DNA from: Rugamonas apoptosis
Lineage (GTDB): Bacteria; Pseudomonadota; Gammaproteobacteria; Burkholderiales; Burkholderiaceae_D
Length of the DNA: 64,000 nucleotides
Reading direction: 5' to 3'
NCBI RefSeq assembly: GCF_014042355.1
Contig: NZ_JACEZU010000001.1
Span: 372,001-436,000 of the forward strand
In this document: piece after piece, positions 16,063-23,844 of the stretch
Layout: each line of letters begins with the position of its first letter
Position numbering within the stretch: position 1 is the first letter of the stretch
Position numbers and translations under genes: made by a program
Notes under the pieces: model-generated
Seen by the model: the letters and a program-made list of their open reading frames with translations, nothing else
Database searches by the model: none
Told to the model about the DNA's origin: nothing

Positions 16063-16986
16063 TCAGTCGGCGCGGAAGTTCTGGCCCAGCGACATGGGCT
16101 TGTTGAGCAGGATGGTTTGCGGATTGCGGCAAATGATCACCAGCACCACGATGGTGGCCAGGTAAGGCAGCATGGACAGGAACTCGGACGGCACGGCGAT
16201 GCCCATACCCTGGCCGTGGAACTGCAGCACCGTCACGCCGCCGAACAGGTAGGCTCCCACCAGCACGCCACGCGGCTTCCAGGTGGCGAACACCACTTGC
16301 GCCAGCGCGATCCAGCCGCGTCCCGCCGTCATGCCCTCCACCCACATGGGAGTGAGCGCCATCGACAGGTAGGCGCCGCCCAGGCCGGCCATGGCGCCGC
16401 CGAACAGCACGGCGCCGTAGCGCAGCCCGATCACGGGGAAACCGATGGCGTGGGCGCTGTCGGGCGACTCGCCCACGGCACGGATCAGCAAGCCCAGACG
16501 GGTGCGGGCCAGCATCCAGCCCACCACGGCCACCAGCGCCACCGAGCCGTACACCATGATATCGAAGCGGAACAGCAGCGGCCCCACGAACGGCAATTCC
16601 GACAGGACGGGGAAATGCAGGTGCGGCAGCGGCGCGATGGTTTGCCCCACCAGGCCACGGCCCATGAAGGCCGACAAACCCACCCCGAACAAGGTCAGGG
16701 CCAGGCCGGTGGCCACCTGGTTGGTTTGCAGCGTCAGCACCAGGAAGCCGAAGATCAGCGCCAGCGCCATGCCCACCGCCATCGCGGCCAGCAAGCCCAG
16801 CGTCATGCTGCCGGTGCCCAGGGTGACGGCGAAACCGCTCACGGCGCCCACCAGCATCATGCCTTCCAGGCCCAGATTGAGCACGCCGGAGCGCTCCGTC
16901 ACCAGTTCGCCCATGGAAGCCAGGATCAGCGGCGTGGCAGCGCCGGCCGTGCTGGCCAGGAAGGCGATCAACAACTCGGTATTCAT
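16063..16986 (-). CDS. ABC transporter permease, BMP/nucleoside type (second subunit)
   Basis: A 307-residue permease of the branched-chain/ribose-type BPD_transp_2 fold with about eight to ten hydrophobic segments. The motif ERSGVLNLGLEGMMLVGA (about residues 32-49) is diagnostic for the YufQ/NupQ subgroup paired with BmpA lipoproteins. Its ATG overlaps the stop of the preceding permease gene by four bases (ATGA). It is the last gene of a three-gene minus-strand unit (ATPase, permease, permease) whose solute-binding protein is encoded 5 kb away on the other strand. The likely substrate is purine nucleosides or bases. Confidence 0.92.
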   Translation of the reverse strand: MNTELLIAFLASTAGAATPLILASMGELVTERSGVLNLGLEGMMLVGAVSGFAVTLGTGSMTLGLLAAMAVGMALALIFGFLVLTLQTNQVATGLALTLFGVGLSAFMGRGLVGQTIAPLPHLHFPVLSELPFVGPLLFRFDIMVYGSVALVAVVGWMLARTRLGLLIRAVGESPDSAHAIGFPVIGLRYGAVLFGGAMAGLGGAYLSMALTPMWVEGMTAGRGWIALAQVVFATWKPRGVLVGAYLFGGVTVLQFHGQGMGIAVPSEFLSMLPYLATIVVLVIICRNPQTILLNKPMSLGQNFRAD

Positions 16987-18095
16987 CAGGCAGTCTCTCC
17001 GGTTGGGGTGGGTGCGGCGGCGGCCACGGGGGGCAGCACGCGGTGGCGCGGCTTGAAGCGGTAATGGATGAACAGGTCGGCCGCCAGCAGGTAGAACAAC
17101 AGCAAGCCCTGGAACAGGCCCGTGATGGCCGACGGCAGTTGCAGCTCGATCTGGGCCGTCTCACCGCCGATGTAGAGCAGCGACATCAGCAGCGCCGACA
17201 GCAGCACGCCCAGCGGATGCAAGCGGCCCACGTAGGCGACGATGATGGCGGCGAAGCCATAGCCGGGCGACACGGACGGTTGCAGCTGGCCCAGCGGCCC
17301 CGCCACTTCGCCCACGCCGGCGATACCGGCCAGCGCGCCGCTGATCATGAACGCCACCCACACATTGCGCGGTTCGCTGAAACCGGCATAGGCGGCGGCT
17401 GCCGGCGCCATGCCGCTGACCTGCATGCGGTAGCCGGCGAAAGTGCGGGCGCAGAAGAACCAGGCACCGGCCGCCACCAGCAGCGACAGCGGGAACGCCG
17501 CGTTCACGCGCAAGCCTTCCACCAGCAGCGGCAGCATGGCCGCGTCCTGGAACATTTTCGACTGGGGGAAATTGAAGCCGGCCGGATCGCGCAACGGGCC
17601 GTGCACCAGGTAGCTCAGCAACAGGTAAGCCACATAGACCAGCATCAGGCTGACCAGGATTTCACTGGTGTTGAAACGGGTGCGCAGCAGCGCGGGGATG
17701 GCGGCCCACGCCATGCCGCCCAGCGCGCCGGCCACCACCATCAGCGGCAGCAGCCAGCCGGCCTGCACGTCGTCGAAATACAGGGCCACGGCGCCGGCCG
17801 CGATGGCGCCCACCGTCAGTTGGCCGTCGGCGCCGATGTTGGCCACGTTGGCGCGGAAACCGAGCGCCAAGCCCACGCCGCACAGGATCAGCGGGGTAGC
17901 CTTGAGCAGCAGCTCGCCCACGCCATACAGCGTGGTGGCGGGTTTGATGAAATAAACGAAGAAGGCGTGCAGCGGGTCCTGCCCCAGCAAGGAGAACAGC
18001 ACGGAGCCGGTGGCCAGCATGGCCAGCGCCGCGATCAGCGGCGAGGCCAGCATCATGGCGCGCGAGGGTTCGGGACGTAATTCAAGCCGTGACAT
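16986..18095 (-). CDS. ABC transporter permease, BMP/nucleoside type (first subunit)
   Basis: A 369-residue integral membrane protein of the YufP/NupP type. About ten hydrophobic segments are visible, with the subgroup motif GFRANVANIGADGQLTVGA (around residues 80-98), the partner of the EGMMLVGA motif in the second permease. It starts at ATG 18095, 14 bases inside the end of the ATPase gene, and ends in the ATGA overlap with the next permease. This tight overlap indicates a single translationally coupled mRNA. Function is the transmembrane path for nucleosides or related solutes, inferred from family and neighbours. Confidence 0.92.
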   Translation of the reverse strand: MSRLELRPEPSRAMMLASPLIAALAMLATGSVLFSLLGQDPLHAFFVYFIKPATTLYGVGELLLKATPLILCGVGLALGFRANVANIGADGQLTVGAIAAGAVALYFDDVQAGWLLPLMVVAGALGGMAWAAIPALLRTRFNTSEILVSLMLVYVAYLLLSYLVHGPLRDPAGFNFPQSKMFQDAAMLPLLVEGLRVNAAFPLSLLVAAGAWFFCARTFAGYRMQVSGMAPAAAAYAGFSEPRNVWVAFMISGALAGIAGVGEVAGPLGQLQPSVSPGYGFAAIIVAYVGRLHPLGVLLSALLMSLLYIGGETAQIELQLPSAITGLFQGLLLFYLLAADLFIHYRFKPRHRVLPPVAAAAPTPTGETA

Positions 18096-19683
18096 GGTGG
18101 GCAGCTCCTGGTGCGGGTTGGTCGGCGGGCGGGTCGACGTGATCGAAGTCGCCGCTCATCCACACGCCGATCTGGTGGATGGTGGTGGAGGCGGCCGGCA
18201 CGGCACGCGACAAGCGCCCTTGGGCCAGCACGGCCAGCCGGTCGCTCATCTGGAACAGTTCGTCCAGTTCCTCCGACAGCACCAGCACGGCCGCGCCCTG
18301 GTCGCGCAAGTCGATGATGGCCTGGCGGATCAACATGGCCGCGCCGATGTCCACGCCCCAGGTTGGCTGGGCGAACACCACCACCTTGGGCGCCAGCATG
18401 ATCTCGCGCCCGACGATGAATTTTTGCAGGTTACCGCCCGACAGGCTGGCGGCGGCCGACGCCTCCCCGCCGCACTTGACCTTGAAGCGCGCGATCACTT
18501 CGCGCGCGAACGTGCGCACGGCGCCGAACTGGATCAGGCCGCGCCTGACCATGCCGGCCCCGCCGGCCGGAATGTAACCGGTGAGCAGCGCGTTGTCGGC
18601 CAGCGACAGGGCCGGCGCGGCGCCCCGCCCCAGCCGTTCCTCGGGCACGAAGCCCAGGCCCAGCTGGCGGCGCTGGGCCGCGTTGAGCCGGCCCACGGGC
18701 TGGCCCTGCATGCGGATCGCGTCGCCTTGGGCCAGCAGGCGTTCGCCGGAGATGGCTTTCAACAGTTCCTGCTGGCCGTTGCCGGAAATGCCGGCGATGC
18801 CGACGATCTCGCCGCTGCGCAGCTCCAGGCTGATGTCCTGCAAATGCACGCCGAACGGGTCGTCGCTGGCCACGTTCAAGTGTTCGATGGCCAGCCGTAC
18901 TTCACCGGGCGCGCGCGGCAGATGGCGGCAGGTGGGCAGCTCGCGGCCTATCATCAGTTCGGCCAGCGAACGGGCGCTTTCCTCTTTCGGGTTGGCGGTG
19001 CCGGACACGCGCCCCGCGCGCAGCACGGTGGCCTTGTCGCACAGCGACTGGATCTCGTCGAGCTTGTGGCTGATGTAGAGGATGCTCATGCCTTCGGCCG
19101 CCAGCCGGCGCAGCGATTCGAACAGCTTGAGCACGGCGTCCGGGGTCAGCACCGAGGTCGGTTCATCCATGATCAGCAGTCGCGGCGACTGCAGCAGGCA
19201 GCGCACGATCTCGACCCGCTGGCGCTCGCCCACGGACATGCTGTGCACCAGCCGCTGCGGGTCCAGCGGCAAGCCATATTGTTCGGACACGCTGCGGATG
19301 CGGGGCGCCAGCTCTTCCGGCGACACCTTCTCGTCCAGCGCCAGCGAAATGTTCTGCGCCACCGTCAGCGTTTCGAACAGCGCGAAATGCTGGAACACCA
19401 TGCCGATGCCCAGCTTGCGCGCGTCGTGCGGCGAGTGGATCGCCACTTCCCGCCCTTCCCATTGGATCTGGCCCGCGTCCGGTTTGGTCACGCCGTAGAT
19501 GATCTTCATCAGCGTGCTCTTGCCGGCGCCGTTCTCGCCCAGCACGGCATGTATCTCGCCCGGCATCACCGTCAAGTCCACTTCGGCGTTGGCGACCACG
19601 GATGGATAAATCTTGGAAATGCCCCGCAGCTGCAAGCGCGGCTCGTGGCGCGGCGCCGTGGCCGGGGCGGCGGTGTCATTCAT
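18082..19683 (-). CDS. ABC transporter ATP-binding protein, BMP/nucleoside type
   Basis: A 533-residue protein with two fused nucleotide-binding domains, as in sugar and nucleoside importers. Domain 1: Walker A GENGAGKST (about 54-62), signature SVGERQRVEI, Walker B LLIMDEPTS. Domain 2 keeps the signature LSGGNLQKFIVGRE and VVFAQPTWGVD, but has the degenerate Walker A GISGNGQQEL usual for this family. ATG 19683 is chosen because GGAGG lies nine bases upstream. It is the first gene of the transporter operon and is divergent from the GntR-type regulator, with a palindrome just upstream of its start. Confidence 0.92.
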   Translation of the reverse strand: MNDTAAPATAPRHEPRLQLRGISKIYPSVVANAEVDLTVMPGEIHAVLGENGAGKSTLMKIIYGVTKPDAGQIQWEGREVAIHSPHDARKLGIGMVFQHFALFETLTVAQNISLALDEKVSPEELAPRIRSVSEQYGLPLDPQRLVHSMSVGERQRVEIVRCLLQSPRLLIMDEPTSVLTPDAVLKLFESLRRLAAEGMSILYISHKLDEIQSLCDKATVLRAGRVSGTANPKEESARSLAELMIGRELPTCRHLPRAPGEVRLAIEHLNVASDDPFGVHLQDISLELRSGEIVGIAGISGNGQQELLKAISGERLLAQGDAIRMQGQPVGRLNAAQRRQLGLGFVPEERLGRGAAPALSLADNALLTGYIPAGGAGMVRRGLIQFGAVRTFAREVIARFKVKCGGEASAAASLSGGNLQKFIVGREIMLAPKVVVFAQPTWGVDIGAAMLIRQAIIDLRDQGAAVLVLSEELDELFQMSDRLAVLAQGRLSRAVPAASTTIHQIGVWMSGDFDHVDPPADQPAPGAAHHVTA

Positions 19684-20012
19684 TGGGCGGAACCTCCATG
19701 TTGTATACAAATGCTTGTGAGCATCGTCATCGAACTACGCAAGCTCCGTGCCACCGCCCGGCGGCAGGCCCTCTGCGCGCGATGGTTAAAAGCATACGCT
19801 CTCATGCATGACTGCACGCACTTTTTTTGCGCAGCCTGTGGGCAAAAACGCACTATATAGGGCGTGCGGATTCACCACAAACGTGCGAAATTGTATCCAC
19901 CCGCCACCAAATCGTGGCCACTTTCGTACACAATATGAGCACGAATCCTGCTTTACATGGCGCAGACAACCTGCGCCGGGCCTGGCCCGCGCACGCTACA
20001 GGAGAATGACAC
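19684..20012. other. Divergent regulatory region of transporter operon and GntR gene
   Basis: A 329-base gap without a gene. It holds the TTGTATACAA palindrome near the transporter start, a small ATGCT/AGCAT hairpin (19711-19724), a T-rich run at 19822-19828 and two half-site-like sequences, ATTGTATCC near 19890 and GTACACAAT near 19926. These suggest control of both genes by the GntR-type protein. AGGAG nine bases before 20013 is the regulator's ribosome-binding site. Confidence 0.5.
19701..19710. promoter_or_regulatory. Candidate GntR/FCD operator TTGTATACAA
   Basis: A perfect 10-bp palindrome 18 bases upstream of the ATPase start codon. FadR/FCD-subfamily GntR regulators often bind short palindromes with a GTATAC-like or GT-N-AC centre, and such a regulator is encoded divergently 300 bases away. 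Binding is inferred. Confidence 0.5.
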
Positions 20013-20867
20013 ATGAGCAGCCTCACCCCCGCGCCCCGTCCAGCGGGCAAGCGCAAAGCCGGCGCGCCGGCCGAACCGGCGGTCGCCACTGGCACGGCGG
20101 CCGTTACCGCCACCGGCATGGCCGCGACAGGCGCCACGGGCACCACCGCGGGCGCAACCACGGCGGCGTCCGCGCCCGCCGCCCGCCTCAAGCGCGGCAC
20201 CACGGCCGTCGACCTGCGCATCTACCGGGCTGTCGTGAACGCCGTCATGAGCCACCGGCTGCCGCCCGGCACCCATTTGGGCGAAGCGGATTTCTGCGAC
20301 TTGTATCAGGTCAGCCGCACCACCGTGCGCAAGGCCCTGCAACGGCTGGCGCACGACCACATCATCGAGCTGCGCCCCAACCGCGGCGCCGTGATCGCCT
20401 CGCCCACGCCGGAGGAGGCGCGCGACATCTTCGCCGCGCGCCGCGCCGTGGAGCGCGAGATCGTGCCGCTGGTGATCCGCAACGCCACCCCCGCTTCGCT
20501 GCAGCAGATCCGCGCCGCGCTGGAGGCGGAAGACCAGGCCCGCCACACGGGCGACCGCGCCAGCTGGATACGGCTGGGCGGCGAATTCCACATCCTGCTG
20601 GCCGAACTGGCCGGCAACCAGGTGTTGCTGCGCTTCATGTCGGAGCTGGTGTCGCGCTGCTCGCTCATCATCGCCCTGTATGAAAGCCCCGGCGCGGCCA
20701 TGTGCGAGAACGACGAGCACCAGGACTTGATGTCCCTGATCGAACAGCGCAAGGTGGCCGAAGCGACGGCCCTGATCGAACACCACCTGCTGGAAATCGA
20801 AGGCCGGCTGCGGCTGGGCGAACCGGAACGCAAGATCAACCTGGCCGAAGCGTTGTCGGGTTTCTAA
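20013..20867 (+). CDS. GntR-family regulator with FCD domain
   Basis: A 284-residue regulator. Residues 1-65 are a low-complexity Ala/Thr/Gly-rich and probably disordered extension (repeats such as ATGMAATGATG). The winged helix follows with the GntR signature LPPGTHLGEADFCDLYQVSRTTVRKAL split over about 88-115. The FCD effector domain occupies the rest, with the metal/ligand residues expected around RRAVERE, GGEFHILLAELAGN and EHQDLMSLIEQR. ATG 20013 has AGGAG nine bases upstream, so the extension is likely translated. Its place between the transporter operon and the Tsx-like and solute-binding genes makes it the probable regulator of purine uptake. Confidence 0.9.
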   Translation: MSSLTPAPRPAGKRKAGAPAEPAVATGTAAVTATGMAATGATGTTAGATTAASAPAARLKRGTTAVDLRIYRAVVNAVMSHRLPPGTHLGEADFCDLYQVSRTTVRKALQRLAHDHIIELRPNRGAVIASPTPEEARDIFAARRAVEREIVPLVIRNATPASLQQIRAALEAEDQARHTGDRASWIRLGGEFHILLAELAGNQVLLRFMSELVSRCSLIIALYESPGAAMCENDEHQDLMSLIEQRKVAEATALIEHHLLEIEGRLRLGEPERKINLAEALSGF

Positions 20868-21098
20868 GTCCGATTGCATACACCTGCGCGGAGTCCGCAC
20901 CACGGTGTGGCGTGGCGCGCCCAACCGCCCATCCATGGTGCGCGCCGCGCCCGATCGCGAGGCGGAAAGCCAGTCCTGGCCTGCCCCGGCGGGCCACACG
21001 GCATGACGTAAAAACCACAATGGGCATAACGAAATGCAGCATTTATTTCATTTCGATGACACTCTGGCCTACTATTTGCTAGTTCACTCAATCAAGAA
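20868..21098. other. Leader region upstream of the Tsx-like gene
   Basis: Together with the inverted repeat that follows, this forms a 328-base gap. The first 130 bases are G/C-rich with nothing recognisable; the stretch after 21000 is A/T-rich (for example around 21040-21100) and must carry the promoter of the Tsx-like gene. No gene is seen. Confidence 0.45.
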
Positions 21099-21131
21099 TT
21101 GAATCCAATTAGCGCCAACGATTGGATTCAA
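21099..21131. promoter_or_regulatory. 11-bp perfect inverted repeat upstream of Tsx-like gene
   Basis: TTGAATCCAAT (21099-21109) and ATTGGATTCAA (21121-21131) are exact reverse complements with an 11-base spacer, so the centres of the half-sites are two helical turns apart. No U-tract follows, which argues against a terminator. It lies 65 bases upstream of the start codon and may be an operator or a leader hairpin. Confidence 0.5.
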
Positions 21132-21195
21132 ACCGCGACACAACCGGTATCATCCCTGCCGTCCGATTTCGTTAACCTCAGTTCCAGGAGTCCGC

Positions 21196-22056
21196 ATGAA
21201 GCCACAGCCATACAAACGCACCGCCATCCTCGCCCTGCTCGCCGCCAGCGCCTGCACCGCCGCCCAGGCGGCCGACTGGAGCGACACCTCGCTCAGCTAC
21301 CGCTACGGCACCAAATTCGCCGAGCCGTTCAACAACCAGGACATCAGCAAGAGCATCGTCAACCTGACCAGTGTGAGCGGCTACAAGTACGGCACCAACT
21401 TCGTCAGCGCCGACCTGCTGATGTCGGACGACAAGGACCCATCGTCGGTGGGCGCCAAGACGGGCGCGCACGAAGCCTACGTCCTGTACCGCCACACGCT
21501 GGACCTGGGCAAGGTGACGGGCGCCAACTACGCCTTCGGCCCCGTGCGCGGCGTCGGCCTGACGGCTGGTTTTGACTTCAACAGCAAGACTGACGCCGGC
21601 TACAACTCCAAGAAGCGCATGCTGGTGGCCGGCCCCACCCTGATGCTCGACGTGCCCGGTTTCCTCAACGTCAGCCTGCTGGCCCTGTGGGAAAGCAACG
21701 CGCCCTACAACGGCTATAGCAACACGGCGGTGGACCGCTACCGCTACAAGACCCACCCAATGCTGACGGCCGCCTGGGGCATCCCGATCGGCACCGCCAT
21801 TCCGCTGTCGTTCGAAGGCTTTGCCAACTTCATCGGCACCAAGGGCAAGGATGAATTCGGCGGCGACACGGCCACGGAAACCAACATCGACATGCAGCTG
21901 ATGTACGATGTGGGCGCGGCCATGGGTTCGGGCAAGAACGTGTTCAAGGTCGGCGTCGAGTACCAATACTGGAAGAACAAGTTCGGCAACTCGGACCACA
22001 ACAACCCAGGCGCCACGGCAAAAACCCCGATGATCCGCGCCGAGTACCATTTCTGA
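21196..22056 (+). CDS. Tsx-like outer membrane channel (OmpK/nucleoside channel family)
   Basis: A 286-residue protein with an N-terminal signal peptide (ILALLAASACTAAQA, cleavage around residue 26) and a beta-barrel pattern of alternating residues ending in the aromatic C-terminal RAEYHF, the outer-membrane assembly signal. Early residues DTSLSYRYGTKFAEPFN resemble the Tsx/OmpK family of nucleoside-specific channels. It lies 31 bases upstream of the BMP solute-binding gene and is probably co-transcribed, so the pair would move nucleosides across the outer membrane and hand them to the periplasmic receptor. AGGAG about ten bases upstream supports ATG 21196. Confidence 0.85.
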   Translation: MKPQPYKRTAILALLAASACTAAQAADWSDTSLSYRYGTKFAEPFNNQDISKSIVNLTSVSGYKYGTNFVSADLLMSDDKDPSSVGAKTGAHEAYVLYRHTLDLGKVTGANYAFGPVRGVGLTAGFDFNSKTDAGYNSKKRMLVAGPTLMLDVPGFLNVSLLALWESNAPYNGYSNTAVDRYRYKTHPMLTAAWGIPIGTAIPLSFEGFANFIGTKGKDEFGGDTATETNIDMQLMYDVGAAMGSGKNVFKVGVEYQYWKNKFGNSDHNNPGATAKTPMIRAEYHF

Positions 22057-22087
22057 TCCCCGTCCTCACTCTAGAACAGGAAACGCC

Positions 22088-23173
22088 ATGATGAAACGTC
22101 GTACTCTGCTGGCCTATGCCTCCCTGGCGGCCACCCTGGGCCTGGCCGCCGCCGCGCCCGCGCAAGCGGCCGAACCGCTCAAGATCGGCTTCGTGTACGT
22201 GGGCCCGGTCGGCGACGCCGGCTGGACCTATGCCCACGACCAGGGCCGGCTGGCCATGGAAAAGGAACTGGGCGACAAGGTCAAGACCACCTTCGTGGAA
22301 AACGTGCCGGAAGGCGCGGACGCCGAGCGCGTGATCCGCAAGCTGGCCGCCGATGGCAACAAGCTGATCTTCACCACCTCGTTCGGCTACATGAACCCGA
22401 CGGAAAAAGTGGCCAAGGCCTTCCCCAACGTGGTGTTCGAACACGCCACCGGCTTCAAGACGGGCAAGAACATGGGCACCTATGAAACCCGGATCTACGA
22501 AGGCGCCTACCTGCTGGGCGTCGTGGCCGGCAAGATGACCAAGTCCAACATCCTGGGCGTGGTGGCCTCGTTCCCGATTCCGGAAGTGATCCGCAACGTG
22601 AACGCCTTCACGCTGGGCGCGCAAAGCGTGAACCCGGCCATCAAGACCAAGGTGATCTGGGTTAACTCGTGGTATGACCCGGCCAAGGAACGCCAGGCCG
22701 CCGAAACCATGATCGCCCAGGGCGCGGACGTGCTGAACCAGAACACGGATTCGCCGGCCACGCTGCAAGTGGCGCAGGAAAAAGGCATCTACGCGTTTGG
22801 CTGGGATTCCGACATGCTCAAGTTCGCACCCAAGGCGCACCTGACGGCCGCCACCAACAACTGGGGCGGCTACTACACCGACACCGCCAAGGCCGTGATG
22901 GCCGGCACCTGGAAGCCGACCGACATCCACGGCGGCATCAAGGAAGGCATGATCAAGATGTCGCCCCTGAACGCGGCCGTCAAGCCGGATGCGGCCAAGG
23001 CCTTCGAGGAGAAGAAAGCCCTGATCGCCAGCGGCAAGTTCACCCCGTTCCAGGGTCCGATCAAGGACCAGTCGGGCGCCATCAAGGTGGCGGCCGGTTC
23101 CGTGATGCCGTTCAAGGACCTGATGTCGATGAATTTCTACGTGCAAGGCGTGGAAGGCAGCATTCCGAAGTAA
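22088..23173 (+). CDS. BMP-family ABC transporter substrate-binding protein
   Basis: A 361-residue periplasmic protein with a signal peptide (YASLAATLGLAAAAPAQAAEP, cleavage near residue 27). The mature N-terminus IGFVYVGPVGDAGWTYAHD is the hallmark of the BmpA/PnrA family, which binds purine nucleosides in several bacteria. Other family segments are TTSFGYMNPTEKVA, VWVNSWYDP-like residues and NQNTDSPATLQVA. It lacks a lipobox cysteine, as expected for a Gram-negative soluble receptor. AGGAAA precedes ATG 22088. The matching permeases and ATPase are on the other strand at 16-19.7 kb, so the island forms one importer split into two units. Confidence 0.92.
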   Translation: MMKRRTLLAYASLAATLGLAAAAPAQAAEPLKIGFVYVGPVGDAGWTYAHDQGRLAMEKELGDKVKTTFVENVPEGADAERVIRKLAADGNKLIFTTSFGYMNPTEKVAKAFPNVVFEHATGFKTGKNMGTYETRIYEGAYLLGVVAGKMTKSNILGVVASFPIPEVIRNVNAFTLGAQSVNPAIKTKVIWVNSWYDPAKERQAAETMIAQGADVLNQNTDSPATLQVAQEKGIYAFGWDSDMLKFAPKAHLTAATNNWGGYYTDTAKAVMAGTWKPTDIHGGIKEGMIKMSPLNAAVKPDAAKAFEEKKALIASGKFTPFQGPIKDQSGAIKVAAGSVMPFKDLMSMNFYVQGVEGSIPK

Positions 23174-23181
23174 TGGTTTGA

Positions 23182-23212
23182 ATATACGGTATATATCGTT
23201 TATACCGTATAT
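23182..23212. promoter_or_regulatory. Double palindrome / 12-bp inverted repeat before deaminase gene
   Basis: ATATACGGTATA (23182-23193) and TATACCGTATAT (23201-23212) are perfect reverse complements with a 7-base spacer. Each arm also contains its own 11-bp palindrome of the form TATACnGTATA, so it looks like two adjacent operator sites as well as a hairpin. It begins 9 bases after the solute-binding protein stop. The A/T-rich stem has no U-tract, so a terminator is less likely than a binding site. Confidence 0.6.
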
Positions 23213-23300
23213 CACATCACATGGCCGGCATACCATGTGTGCATCATCCGCAAGCGGCGGGGCGGCCAGTACGTCCCGCCGGATCCACCCAGGAGCACGC

Positions 23301-23780
23301 ATGAGCACAGCCACCCCGCAAGACCAGCAATTCCTGACCCAGGTCCTGGCCCTGGCCCAGCGTTCGCGCGACGAGGGCCACCATCCGTTCGCCGCCATGG
23401 TGGTGGGCGCCGACGGCACCATCCTCTCCGAAGCGATGAACGCGTCCAGCAGCGACCGCACGGCGCACGCGGAAATGAACGCGCTGCGCCAGGCATCGTC
23501 GCGCCATAGCCCGACCGAACTGGCCGGCGCCACGCTCTATTCCAGCGCCGAACCCTGCGCCATGTGCGCTGGCGGCACCTACTGGAGCGGCGTGGGGCGG
23601 GTGGTGTACGCGCTGTCCGAGGCCAGCCTGCTGCAACTGACGGGCAGCGACCCGGAAAATCCAACACTCTCCCTGCCCTGCCGCGACGTGTTCGCGCGCG
23701 GCCAGCGGCCCACGGAAGTGCTAGGCCCCCTGCGCGAGGACGAGGCGCGCCAGGCGCACGCGGGGTTCTGGCACAGGTAA
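23301..23780 (+). CDS. Nucleoside/guanine deaminase (CMP/dCMP deaminase fold)
   Basis: A 159-residue zinc deaminase. ATG 23301 is chosen for AGGAG six bases upstream. The zinc site is HAEMNAL (His/Glu at about 61-63) and PCAMCAGGTYWSGV (Cys pair about 90-93). The Y-W after the second Cys and the overall length favour the guanine-deaminase/nucleoside-deaminase group over TadA, which is a tRNA editor. Its position right after a purine-nucleoside-type binding protein supports conversion of guanine to xanthine or a similar step in purine use. It converges with the glutamine-synthetase-like gene, 64 bases between stops. Confidence 0.87.
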   Translation: MSTATPQDQQFLTQVLALAQRSRDEGHHPFAAMVVGADGTILSEAMNASSSDRTAHAEMNALRQASSRHSPTELAGATLYSSAEPCAMCAGGTYWSGVGRVVYALSEASLLQLTGSDPENPTLSLPCRDVFARGQRPTEVLGPLREDEARQAHAGFWHR

Positions 23781-23844
23781 GCCGGCCGCCAGCCGGCAAG
23801 CCCGCGTCGCAATCAGCGAAATCAGCGCGGGCGAACGGGCCCGC

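Noticed and set aside
14079..16106. A 675-codon plus-strand frame opposite the PAS chemoreceptor.
   Set aside because: Composition is His/Arg/Gly-rich with no domain; the chemoreceptor signalling motif is intact on the minus strand.
23174..23300. Possible purine riboswitch upstream of the deaminase gene.
   Set aside because: Only one simple inverted repeat is present; the three-way junction and conserved loop sequences of purine aptamers are not seen, and the double palindrome fits a protein operator better.
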